Source of the DNA: Owenia fusiformis | Taxonomy: Eukaryota > Annelida > Polychaeta > Sabellida > Oweniidae | Length of the DNA: 64,000 nt | NCBI GenBank assembly: GCA_903813345.2 | Contig: CAIIXF020000005.1 | Coordinates: forward strand, 27,159,375 to 27,223,374 | Reading direction: 5' to 3' | Part shown: piece by piece, positions 43,675-54,817 of the stretch | Layout: every line of letters begins with the position of its first letter | Position numbering within the stretch: the first letter of the stretch is position 1 | The notes under the pieces: model-generated | The model's input: only the letters and a program-made list of their open reading frames with translations | Told to the model about the DNA's origin: nothing | Databases searched by the model: none | Made by a program: the position numbers and the translations under genes

Positions 43675-44100
43675 TGGGGTGCATGATTGATCGTTTGTAA
43701 GCAGTATAGCATTATTTCAGACATATTTCCCGACCACAGCCAGATTGAGCCCGTTTTACAACGTTTTCGTAGGACTGGCAAGAACGGGTAAGAACTAGTT
43801 TGGTGTGATAGGGGGGTTAATTTCAGGACAAATGGTTACTTATTTTCTTCAAAAAATTGAACACAAATAAAGAATTCTTTGGAAAAGTGCCACATCCCCT
43901 TTCTAAATTTACTTGCATTGCCATATAATCATCAGCAATAGATTCCACTGTGTGGATAAGATAAAGTAGCAGTTGATATAATATTATTTGAATAAGTTTT
44001 CTAAAATGGTTTCATGGTGATTCCTTCCAATTTCATGAAAATAATATGTGTTTTGTCTCATGGGGTATCTTACATTTTGACGAAAATGTGTACTTTTTAA

Positions 44101-44861
44101 AGTCCCCGTCTAAAGTTTGAAAATATTTTTTTATCATTCATTTACTATTTGTCAGGATTTAAAACGTGATTTTAGAGATTTTTGAACAGAAAAAGTTGAA
44201 ATTTCTTAATCATCAAATATTTCTTAATGCATTTCAAAAAAGATTATCTTTTTAACACCAATGCAAAGATTGAACAAAAGACACACTATTTCAATAATAA
44301 AATGTCATATTTAATGGGTCACTTCAATGTTTTAGCTTATCAAAAATATTTTGAAACATTAGTGATGTCACTAAGGTAACAAAAACTTTTTGAAAAAAAT
44401 TGAATTTCTTTTTTCGATGTCAATTTTTTCTAAATATGCTAGACTTTCATAAAAAACCAATGTTGATTGTCTAACCAGGTTAAAAGGAAGAATAAATTAT
44501 GTTTTAGATATCATTGTACCATCGGTTTCTATGAGAACTAAAATTTTGTAATGCATTTTTCTCAGAACCATTTTCATGCACTGATAAGTTCATTTCTCGC
44601 TTGTTTATCAACTGATTTTCTTAATCTTTTCGGCAAAAAACATGGGAGGATGAATGCTATGCATTAGTATGAATTATGGCTAATTAGAAGATATGAGTGA
44701 CCTCTAAAAGTTGGTTTTAAATAAATTCACAAATTTTGGAACAAAAAGTCTATCAAAAACCACTTTTTGAAATTTAAAAAAAAAGTTTCACATATCACAC
44801 TTTGATTACATTGGGTAAGACTACAATATAAGCCAAAGTGGTTTAAACTTTACATGGGGCC
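44101..44861. mobile_element. TTAA-flanked nonautonomous element, copy 1
   Basis: Ends AGTCCCCGTCTAAAGTTT and, reversed, GGCCCCATGTAAAGTTTAAA, with TTAA directly outside both (44097-44100, 44862-44865). It is about 90% alike to copy 2 at 60500-61331 but lacks about 65 bp near 44195. The TTAA target is typical of piggyBac. No coding capacity. Confidence 0.75.
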
Positions 44862-44865
44862 TTAA

Positions 44866-45060
44866 ACATATGAACTCCATTTTCATAGCAACCAGTTGAT
44901 CAACTTTTATGAAACTTGTCATAATGGTAGGACATGATAAATACATGATTACCTTGAAAAATCAAGATGATTGGCTCTATATTCTAGGAATGATATATGG
45001 CTTTCCAAGTACCCCCCTTAAAATTACCCCTTAAAATTACACCAGGGGGGTATAAATCTG
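44866..45060. repeat. Dispersed repeat shared with 37420-37600
   Basis: Diverged copy of the sequence left of DNA element A, with common words ATGAAACTTGTCATA, TATTCTAGGAAT and GGGGTATAAATCTG. Origin unknown. Confidence 0.55.
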
Positions 45061-45235
45061 AATATTTCCAAAACGCTGAAAAACTAGACACCAATGATTT
45101 CAGAATCAATGTATAATAATAAACCACAAATAACCTATATGAAGAGAAATTTGCTACTTTTCAAAACCACTTTTACACCACGCTCATCCAGTATATTAAA
45201 ATGAAAACAAAAATAAAATGTTAAGCCTTTTTCCT

Positions 45236-45510
45236 TGCCGAAACCCGGTGTAAAAGAATTTATGGTCCCCTGGGGATTATGGCCCCCTTTCCTTACGGCC
45301 CTTACTGGCCCTGACTGTGTATACGTAAATGAAAAGGAAAATAATTGTAATAAGGTCACCATATAAATCAATAGAGACTACGACAAAAATTTGATAGGAC
45401 CACCTACCCTTTTACACCAGGATTGAACCAGGGACCTTTAGTTTCCTTGCGTATCAAGGATAGCAGCCGATTCAGTCTAACGCTCTCCCAACTGATAGAG
45501 CTATTTCGGC
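45236..45510 (-). pseudogene. tRNA-Phe pseudogene broken by an insertion
   Basis: Same tRNA-Phe body and the same intron sequence as 24246-24344, with shared flanks on both sides (GGTGGCTT, TAGCTTTAATT). A segment of about 170 bp splits the T-arm after CCCGG, and the D-arm has four extra bases (ACTGATAGAG for ACTGAG). The internal promoter box B is therefore disrupted. It arose by duplication of a locus, not by retroposition, since intron and flanks were copied. Confidence 0.88.
45249..45418. mobile_element. 170-bp insertion in the tRNA-Phe copy
   Basis: The ends GGTGTAAAAG (45247-45256) and CTTTTACACC (45409-45418) are exact inverted repeats. The body includes TGGTCCCCTGGGGATTATGG. It looks like a very small DNA element; the target duplication is unclear because the site is itself C/G-rich. 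Confidence 0.6.
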
Positions 45511-46297
45511 GGTGGCTTGCCGTCTGTAGCTTTAATTAAAGTGGTGTACATACCCGGATGAACATATACTCGATATGTAAAGTAAGATTGCCAAACGTTT
45601 GGCTGTACTTCTACGAATAATGTTATTCATATTTTAAATAAGGTAAGAGATATTTGATATTTTAACGAAGTGGAGTATCTAAAAGTACAAAATAACATAC
45701 TTTATAAACTGATAAATAATTATTTTAAATAAATAACAACTATTTTTGAGTCATGAACTTGGTTTTAATGAACACTATTCTTTTTTAACGATTTAGACAA
45801 ACCTACGAAATGATTATCACTGTCGAATATAAGGAAGAGAAAAGGTTGGTTTATTCAGAGATCGCTATCAGTGACATCAATTATTAGTGTGAAACTCACT
45901 CATGAGAAAAATCTTAAAAAAGATATCGCGGTTTTTTGAAACGAACTTTGCGGAGAACTTTTCAGCAAGATAAACACCTCTTTCCAAAGCACTTGTGAAT
46001 CAACAATTTAAAAGCTTGATCACTAGAAAGGGAATATCACGAAGCGCCATGACAGAACCCTCTAGAGAAATCGTGGATTATCGTTTGACTATCTTTGGTT
46101 CGAATCTAAGGTCAGACCTTTTCTATTTTTTTAGTTAAATGCAGAGTATAAAAACATGTAGTTGTATCAAGAGATTACCATGTATTATATAACCGTCCTT
46201 TTTGGGATTCTCATGTAAGGATGTGAAAATGAAAGATTTCATTACACTGCCATCTTTATTTCAACATTCGTCCTTATATTTGATTCTCCCCATATTA
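45511..46297. other. Noncoding stretch
   Basis: The first 80 bp are duplicated tRNA-Phe flank. The rest is AT-rich with nothing recognised. Confidence 0.4.
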
Positions 46298-46882
46298 CCC
46301 TCCTATCACACCAAACTACATGTAGTTCTCACTACGTTCTCGAAAACGGGCTTAAACTGTGCACGAACGGATTTGACGTACTAAGAACCTACTAAGAACC
46401 GTTTGGGATCTGTTTAAAAACTTCATGAAACTACTAGAACGAGTAGGACCTCCAGAACTTTGAGCATGCTCAAAATGTTTTGGTGATCGTCAAAACGTTG
46501 CCGAATCGGTTTTAAACTGTGTGCGAACTGAATGAACGTAGCTGCAACGTCTACGGTCTGTTTACGAACTTCATGGACTTTCTCGGACGGGGAATGTGAT
46601 TTAGAATTTCGAATCGATTCAAAATTCGATGGCGACCATAACGTTCTGTAATCAGGTCATGATGACCTTCTAGACTAAGGGACGCGTTATACGACGTTGC
46701 ACACCGATGTGGTGCGACCTGAACGAACTGCGAATGAGATGGACGTATTGAAGACTGTTTATGAACGAAGTAGCTAATTATTTTAGACATGTTTCCCGAC
46801 CACAGCCAGATTGAGCCCGTTTTACGACGTTTTCGTAGGACTGGCAAGAACGGGTAAGAACTAGTTTGGTGTGATAGGGGGG
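46298..46882. mobile_element. TTA-flanked DNA element, copy B (585 bp)
   Basis: Solo copy of the element at 37675-43816. Left end CCCTCCTATCACACCAAACT, right end reversed CCCCCCTATCACACCAAACT, TTA outside both (46295-46297, 46883-46885). The interior is rich in AACG and CGTTC words and contains the 110 bp missing at the LINE insertion in copy A. Nonautonomous. Confidence 0.75.
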
Positions 46883-46885
46883 TTA

Positions 46886-48548
46886 GCTTGTATCACTGTA
46901 CACAGGCATACACAGATCGTCAATTTTAGAAAATTGGAGCATTTTTGGAGGATGAATTGGTCAGTATGTGGAAGTCCTAGTCCTAGAAAATTAGTCAGAT
47001 TAGTTATTCTTCTCATAATGGGACTGTCATGGGACATGAAGACAGACGGGAGCCTCCTGGGCCTCAGGACGGGAGGTTGGTGTACACGCTTTAGAGAGAA
47101 ACCCTACATGGACGTGTACTAGGCCTACCATGAACCCGAGGGATTACTGTCCCCCTCTAAATTGGTTTTTACAGGTCCAAACAACACATAATATCCTTTT
47201 TTATTAACTTTTATGTATTTTCCTCATACCTGTACAGGGTGGGCCAATAAAAATTGCAACATTTTTCTATTTATTCAATTTTCCCAATTAGGTTAATAAA
47301 TATGACCAAGAGGGAAAACTAATCCTTAGAGGACCATAATTCTCCACTTTCGCGTACAAGTTCTCTTTTAAACGTGTCGTTTAACCTCCCTAATATGTCA
47401 CGAAAAACTATGTAAGCTCAAGAACTACACAAATAAAGAAACTCCAATCTAAAAGATGATAATGTAAAAGTTATATTTCATACAACAGATAAAACAATAC
47501 ATACTTGTTTGTATGCTTTGATACATGTACAGAAAATATTTTAAACAAAACTAAGATCGCAAACTACTTGAACTTAACAATTTCAAATAATTTGATCAAT
47601 GCTGTGTTCACATTTTTGGTAATATCTCATTTGGTTTATTGTGACTTCTTCCACATTACTCAAGTAAAAAACTAAGTAAAACATTTTTCACATTTACAAA
47701 ATGAAGGGTAATAGACTAGACTGCTGAATTCTTCTTGAAAATGCCATGGAACTACTTCAATGTAAATCAATGACAAATTATTGTTGTATATATAGTAGCC
47801 AATACTGAATTTCAATCTGTATATATGCATGTATGATACAAGCCAATCATGTTTCCAAATCAAGCCCTGCATAATAATATAATATGATACCAATCAACCC
47901 CAGTATACAATATGTTCCAAATCGTGTCAATACAATATGAATATATTCCAAAAAGTCTAGTTAATACAATATGATTTAAGTCCAGTTAATATATATGTTA
48001 CAAATGTTTTTAATACAAATGTTCCGAGTCTTGTTAATATATGTCCCAAGCCTATTACAATACATATAGTACATATAGTAAGTTTGTGCTATAACTACCC
48101 AACCCAGTAACACTACATATGTATATATCAATTTGTGTCATTATTTTTTGGCAATTTTCTCACTATTGACAGTTGGCAGTTCCCTAGTATATCTCGCAAG
48201 TAATACAGACAAAAAGATACACAAGTTAGTGAGCCTGGCCCTATACCAGAACTCCCAGACAATCTGTAATGCCATGAGATACAATTTTATTCCTGGTTAG
48301 GATTTTGTTAAATAGGTCTTTAAAACACATTTTTTTTAAATCTCAATTCTACTAATCTACTACTAATCCTATTTATGGAACAAATACTATAGTTAAACCT
48401 AGGATCCTAGAGTTAAACAAACTGAGTGTTCTTAATAGAAAAAATTACCAAGCCTGGCATAATACTGTATTTCAAAATAATACAATGGTTATCAGGCTCA
48501 TTTTAAATAAAATAGATTTCAAAAATATACCACAAAAAAAGTTTGACC
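46886..48548. other. Noncoding AT-rich stretch
   Basis: TACAGGGTGGGCCAATAAAA near 47234 resembles a mariner end without partner. Degenerate repeats of about 40-45 bp (words AATACAATATG and TTAATATATG) fill 47900-48080. Confidence 0.4.
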
Positions 48549-48642
48549 TAGCCTTGCCCAAGTCGGTCTCTTTTACTTATCTTGATTTCTATTAATAATT
48601 CAAGATCAGATAAGTAAAAAAATACCGACTTGGGCAAGGCTA
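48549..48642. mobile_element. 94-bp hairpin MITE, copy 2, with 9-bp target duplication
   Basis: Ends TAGCCTTGCCCAAGTCGGT on both strands. AGTTTGACC lies directly outside each end (48540-48548, 48643-48651), a clean 9-bp target duplication. Inverse-orientation relative of 19812-19903. A 9-bp duplication points to a MULE/foldback-type transposase rather than Tc1 or piggyBac. Confidence 0.85.
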
Positions 48643-48651
48643 AGTTTGACC

Positions 48652-50007
48652 TAACCCAAGTACATAGAATCTTTAATCTCAATGTACATGTCATGTACTA
48701 TACTTATTAACGTATACATAAAAATATTGGGTGAGACTTGAGATAATGTATGCGGCGCCAGTCAAAATTGAAACTTCTGATTGGGTTCGAAGCCGAGATG
48801 CCCGGATATGTCCCAGCAAAAGCCGGAATTCACGTGATTTTTCACGAAGAAGGGGCGGAGTTTAAGAGAGATTCATCGAGACTTCTTCGTGTCAACCGTG
48901 TCAATCCCTGCATTGCTTATTGTTAACTCCACCTTTTTGCCCATATATGGAGTTGGAGATGCCACTTGCGAGCGTGAACAGTTCAGTCTAGAAATAGAAA
49001 TTTCTTAAGCGATGTCTTTCTTCAATTTTTCTACACGATATCTCGATAAATAGTGGACATATTTGTACCATTCTTTCGTCAAAATGAGGGTATCGCTGGA
49101 ATACATATTTCCAATCTGTTGGTCAATAGATTTATTCATTGATACAGGAATTAGATCGTAATAAACATGCTAAAATTGTAAAACTTGGAACGTTTGACAG
49201 TAATCTCCGAGTAATGTATGAATTGCATCGGGAGAAAGCAGGAGAAAAGATGGGACAGTCTGTTGTGTGGAGTTTGCAAAGCAATCCCGGATATAAATGA
49301 CGTCATCTTAGCAGTTTACATGGTTTCGAAAGTGATATATTTTTGTGTCGTAGTGATGAGTTTGAATTATGTCGATTATTCGATTGTTATATATATAAAT
49401 AAACATCGATCTTCGGCGAAGATAAAGTAAGAACAACATATATATCCGAGAAACATGTTGGTAAGTACAGTATTTCATTTATAATGGCAGAAAATCAAAT
49501 TGAATCGAAATCGAATTTTCAACTTTTTCAATTTTTTTTCGTTCGATTATTTTGATTTTCAATTTGATTTTTACATTCTATCTTCTTCGTCCTGCGGGAC
49601 TATACTAGGCATAGGCCCGGAACATGTATAACATGAGTCAAATTCACTTAAATAGAACATGCTGTAAGCTTTATTTCTTTACATTTTTACGGGCCTATGC
49701 CTGGGCTATGACTCTAGGCCTAGACTACTAGATCTATAGGACTTAGACTAGCCTAAAGCTAGAGCCTTAGATCTAGCTCTTTCAGAGGCTGTGACTGATA
49801 TGTTAGAACAGCCTTTAGAGCCCCCTATCAACCGCTTCAAAATTGTGTTAGTGCCTCCTTGCGAAAATCGAAAAAAATTAAAAGGTGCTTCTGTGCCGAA
49901 CAGCAAATTCTCATTATACATTGATAAGCTACTCTTTACCAAGAAACCAAAAATGGAAGTTTTGACGGAAAGACATGACGTACAAGTCAAAATCTCTGAA
50001 TCTTGCT
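48652..50007. other. Noncoding stretch with promoter-like motifs
   Basis: A locally GC-richer patch at 48750-48980 contains CACGTGA, and a full palindromic CRE (TGACGTCA) lies near 49299. A short open plus-strand stretch (49755-50009) is protein-like but unrecognised. No transcription unit can be defended. Confidence 0.3.
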
Positions 50008-53000
50008 AGGTACATGACAGATAAAGAGAATTTAAATCCTGATCGGCAAAAAAGCGGCTAATAACTTACATATTTTCTCAACAAAAAGCACTGATGTAGC
50101 TCACATTGGGAGATAGTAGTAAGCACTTGAAGTTGATTTCAGTAGATCAGTTACACCTGTCATGATTTCAAGGAAAGACACAAAGTATCCGTCAAAAGAG
50201 AAAAGCTTACATAAATGCGAGCAAAATCTGCAGATTTATTATAGCTATTGACTTCTCGAATATGTTGAACGCACAACTCTAAACAATACTTGAAATTGAA
50301 TAAAATTGACAAAATATGAGAAGACAGTCTAAAACCTAACTGGGAGAGCTGCCATTGTTTGCCCGGAAATCTTCAGAGATTTTGACTGGTACTTTGTGTC
50401 TTTCCATCAAAATTGCCATTTTGGTTTCTCGCTGGGTAATTCACAGATGAAGAGAAATCTTGATTGACAAAAATACAGCTGATAGCTAACAGCTTTTCTT
50501 AAACAGAAGATAAAGGAAGATATAAAGGAACCTGTTATGATTTTGAAGCGGGTGATAGCCGATAGGGGCATGTTAAGGCTGTAAGTAGAGGGTGTAGCCG
50601 AATAAATCTAACCCAAATAGAGTTTAACACATCTCAGTATAGGCAAAATTAAAATTCATTAAAGTTTCATCACTTTAGCATGTATATATTTGCTGGCCTT
50701 CTAATATTTTGCCAATAGATTTGTTAGGCTTGATTGCAAATTCTTATGAAATATAAGAGTGTATGGTTTCAATGTACTTTACTCCCGATATTTTTCGCGT
50801 GCAATTTAGTTTCGTGCTTTTCGCGATTGTGTAAAAATCACGAAAATTAATAGTCGCGAATATCGCCAATTAAAGGCTGAGGTGCAACATGCCATTGACT
50901 AAGATCTAGAGATTGTAAATCTTATCCAAAGTATATGATATTGGGTAGGTGTAATTACTGTAGATAAGATAAATTAATTTTGAGGATTCAGAGAATAATG
51001 GAAGTTAAACCTTTGATATCCGCAAAATTTAATGGTCGCAAAATTGGTATTTCTCAAAATTCATGAAATTTAAACTCGCAAATTAACCGGTAGTACAGTA
51101 TTTGCATGTGGAATAATTATGATATTGAGAGCATTGATGAAACAAATGCAATTAACTGATTTGATTGGCCAAGGGAGCATTGGAATTTTGACCTGAAGTT
51201 CACATGATTGTTGCTATAGGCCTTATGATTTTTTGGAATTCCAGTAATACTATTAATGTCTATTATACTTATACAGTAAAACCTGTCTTATCCAAATGCC
51301 ACCGCTACAAATTAAAAACATTCAGATTTAAACGTCTGATTTCGAGGTTTTTGCATCCGAAAGATTCTTGATTTTGAAAAAATATTAATGCATTTTCACT
51401 TAATATTACTAGCATTGTAGGCGTTATGATTTTTTGGAATTCCAGTAATACTATTATACTTATACAGTAATATCTGTCTAATACTTATACAGTAATATCT
51501 GTCTAATCCAAATGCCACCATGACCAGTTAAAACACCATGACCAGTTAAAAAAAACATTCAGATGTGGAGGTGATCGGATTTCGAGGATTTTGCATTCGC
51601 AAGATTCTGCATTTTAAAAATATAAATGCATTTTCACTAAAAAGTATTAAGATTACTTTTGACCGCATAGCTTTATGACATTCCAAAATCCAAATCGAAT
51701 GCTTGAAAGGTAAAACAGAAGTGTGCAATCAGAGATGATAGATACTATTGCATGAATATATGAAGGCCATGTGTCAACTCTTCGATTGATAATACGCCTC
51801 GAAATAAACACCCACTGGCTTGGGAAAGCTATTTTCCCTCTTAATAAATGCCTGTCCCCTTGGAAAAATGTTTTCAATTTCCCTCTTAGTCTTAATAAAA
51901 GCCAATGGCATTTATTTTGAGTTCTTTCTAATAAAGGCCCTGTGCAAAATAAATGCTCAGTGGGCCTATATGTTCGTTGAATTTAAAATTTCCCCTTCTA
52001 CTCAATTTTTATAAATGTTTTATGCATCAGTATGTTGCATTTGGAGACACAAATAAACTCTTAAAAGGAAAATATTTTCTCTTTAGTATGTTAACTTTGT
52101 CTACAAATGAAACATATTAATGTGAAAACATTATAAAAAAATGGAAGGAACTGAAAATCAGGAAAACATTTTTGAAAAAAAATGTTGATGGGGTCTTTGC
52201 ACCTTCCCTGTCTCAATCTCCAATTTTTTTTATCATCTGTATGAGTACTTTTCCTTTAGATAATGCATTGGCCTAACATACACACCTTACATTTTCAGAA
52301 AATTTCTGCAATTCAACATATGACCGTCTAAATTCTGTTGCGAAACCTTTAGTATTCTTTCAAGAAATTTCCTGCTTACATGAAAGTCTTTTACAGTTTT
52401 ACATTCTGTTTTTTTTTTAATGTGACATAATGGCTGATACCAATATTGTTCAAAGTTGTATATGTTTACACTATGGAACTAATCATTCTTTGAATTGAGT
52501 TCGATTCCTGAACAACTGGATATTTGACTAAACATTCCTTGGATTTGATTTGGTTTGATGAAGAGAAATCTTGACTGACAAAAATGCAGCTGATAACTAA
52601 CAGATTTTCCCAAACAGAAAATATAAAAAAAATTTAAAGTGAGCACTTGATTTCATATTTAGTTTCACCTATGCTTTTGAAGCAGGTGATAGCTGATAGG
52701 TGTCATGTAAAGGCTTTAAGTACATGGTATAGCAATAATTAAAGGTAAGAAGGTACTGTTTCATTCATATTTCTTGGTTTTAAAAACATTTAATCAAATA
52801 AGCTGGAATTTTTTTTGAGAAATGATATGATGGTGAAAGAAATAGATACAAAATTATAAAAAATTTATAATTAGCGAAAATTGATATCCGCTAAATTTCA
52901 AAATTGCAAAATTGTGAAAGATAACAGCATCAAATATTAGTGGCAGTACAGTATTTGCATGTGAAATAATTATGATATATTAATATAATAATATAATAAT

Positions 53001-53290
53001 TGATGAAACAATTGCAATGAACTGTTTTGATTAGCCAAGGCCAGAGCATTGGAATTTGAACTAAAGTTGAGTATAATGTTATTGTATAAATTAAAAAAAT
53101 AATTATAGAGACTTCTTACAAAGTTGATCTTCATTTCAAATAGCTGAGAATATTTCCCAAAATAGATTGACTAGGCCTTCAGATTTTTTTTAATTTCAGT
53201 ATTACTATTACTCATACAGTAAAACCTGTCTAATCCAAATGCCACCGTGCAGTTAAAAACATTCAGATTGGGAGGTGTTCGTTATCACAA
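50008..53290. repeat. Local duplication: three diverged copies
   Basis: A block starting GATGAAGAGAAATCTTGA (50448) recurs at 52557 with the same downstream order: CAGCTGATA, GGTGATAGC, GTATTTGCATGTG, TTGATTGGCCAAG and AAACCTGTCT (50448-51330 against 52557-53270). A weaker third copy starts near 50013. AAACCTGTCTAATCCAAATG words near 51277, 51470 and 53220 are pogo-like element ends. No coding sequence. Confidence 0.6.
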
Positions 53291-54755
53291 TAGATTATAA
53301 TTATATCATTGATAATTTAGAGTTTATTCAAAGATGGCAGCAGCATTCTCAGAACAAAACAATCAGAATCTCATTAATCTTTTGTTCACGTTAGTTATTT
53401 AAACTTTATATTCATATATAGATGGCAGTTCTTAAATATATGATAGACACCAATAATTCAACATCATAATTTAACCTTTTCCATTAAATATACCCTGTAT
53501 CAAGCACAGAAACGTATTTACACCCTTTACTAAAATGGCAACCCCTGTATCACGCACTTGTTTCTTACTAATAATATTAGTAATATTATACAAACAATTG
53601 CAAGCATCCATCACAAAAACAATATAGAATTCTATACACACCAGTGGTCACTTTACACACGAACAATTTCCACATTTGCATTATAATTATTGAAAGGAAT
53701 AGACCTGAAAAATGGAAACTGAGCTACTCATTTTCCCAAAAAAATCCATAAAAGTAATGTGTTGACATCTGATAAAAAAAAAAAATTAACATCACTGTTC
53801 TACAACTAGTTACTTTGAAGGAACGTCAATGTAACAAAATGGATGAACTTCCTGGTTATGAGATTTTTGTTTTCTCGATTTTAACCTTCTTACAAGTCAA
53901 GTTGCAGATTGTGATTTGGCACAAAGCTAGAAAATAAAAAAACGAGAAAATAAACATGATCAATAACAGCATTTTTAAAACCATATTGATGTACATACTA
54001 TAACTCATTTGAAATAACTTTCTCAATTACTATTTGGTCATACGTATATAAAGTTTAAAGTATGAAATAAAATAAATTTAAAGATTATAATTATAATTTG
54101 TGCGTTGCTTTTTTCAGCAGGCACTGCGACTGCGTGCATGTTGTACCATTTTATATGTTCATAATACATATACGAGTATATGTGTATAATATATATATAT
54201 TCTGTTTAATACATTATTACAAAAAGTTTGTACTCTTGCATCAACCATATCCCCCATCTCCAACTATCGATTCCAACAATTGGTTTTGAAATATTTACCC
54301 ATTTCAGGGGTTTCACTAGAATTTCTCAAAACAGGCTAAATAAATGAAAACAACAGGCAAAATTAACTATTATTTAACATTGAAAAGACCCTAAAAACAT
54401 CAGGCCATTTTGTGAAAACAACCGGCTTAAATTGCCTGTACCTGCTGATAATGAAACTCCTACATTTGAGAAGGGGGAGGGGGCATGGGAGGCAACATGG
54501 GAGGGGAGGGGGTATGGCTTGATGCAAGATTGTTGGGCTCCTTGCAATTATTAGTCCCACCTGCCAAAAACAAACAGTCAGTTATTCATCATGTACAAAC
54601 ACATGATTATAATGTTAATGTCATGGTATTATGTGATTAATATCATCTCATTAATCAAACGCAATTTTTTTTGTTATAATTGTTGTGTTCACTTATTTCT
54701 GAGGAATCCTTTAGTGCAGTTTTCCTTAACTGAAAACAATCATATTCATAGTCTC
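53291..54755. other. Noncoding stretch downstream of sulfite oxidase
   Basis: Holds a partial copy (53786-53935) of the inverted-repeat element at 27411-27893. A GGGAGG-rich patch lies near 54470-54520. Otherwise AT-rich. Confidence 0.45.
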
Positions 54756-54761
54756 TTTATT
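54756..54761 (-). terminator. Candidate poly(A) signal of sulfite oxidase
   Basis: AATAAA on the minus strand, 57 nt after the stop codon. A second AATAAA overlaps the stop codon itself (54817-54822), too close to serve unless cleavage is very near. Confidence 0.5.
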
Positions 54762-54817
54762 TCATTTTTTGTATTTGTTCATGTGACACCTGATAACGAA
54801 GAATCTCTTGGAGACAT

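Larger units (their letters stand above)
38268..43700 (-). mobile_element. APE-type LINE, nearly full length
   Basis: Two long open frames (ORF1 43674-41944, ORF2 41954-38448) overlap by 11 bp, followed by a 180-bp 3' UTR and a tail of TACA repeats at 38292-38268. It interrupts DNA element A: host-element sequence stops at TAGACTA (38261-38267) and resumes near 43701, and about 110 bp present in the solo copy (46298-46882) are missing. The frames are open, so insertion is recent, but the 5' end looks slightly truncated. The tandem-repeat tail, APE endonuclease and overlapping ORFs fit the CR1/jockey/L2 side of the LINEs; exact clade not assigned. Confidence 0.88.
37675..43816. mobile_element. 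TTA-flanked DNA element, copy A, split by a LINE
   Basis: The left end CCCTACTATCACACCAAACT and the right end reversed (CCCCCCTATCACACCAAACT) share CTAGTTCT. Both sides are flanked by TTA (37672-37674, 43817-43819). A second left-end-like sequence starts at 38054 (TATCACACCAAACAAGTTGC), so the left side is a partial dimer. The LINE occupies about 38268-43700. A 3-bp TTA target suits PIF/Harbinger; a degenerate piggyBac TTAA site is the alternative. No transposase of its own is visible. Confidence 0.7.
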
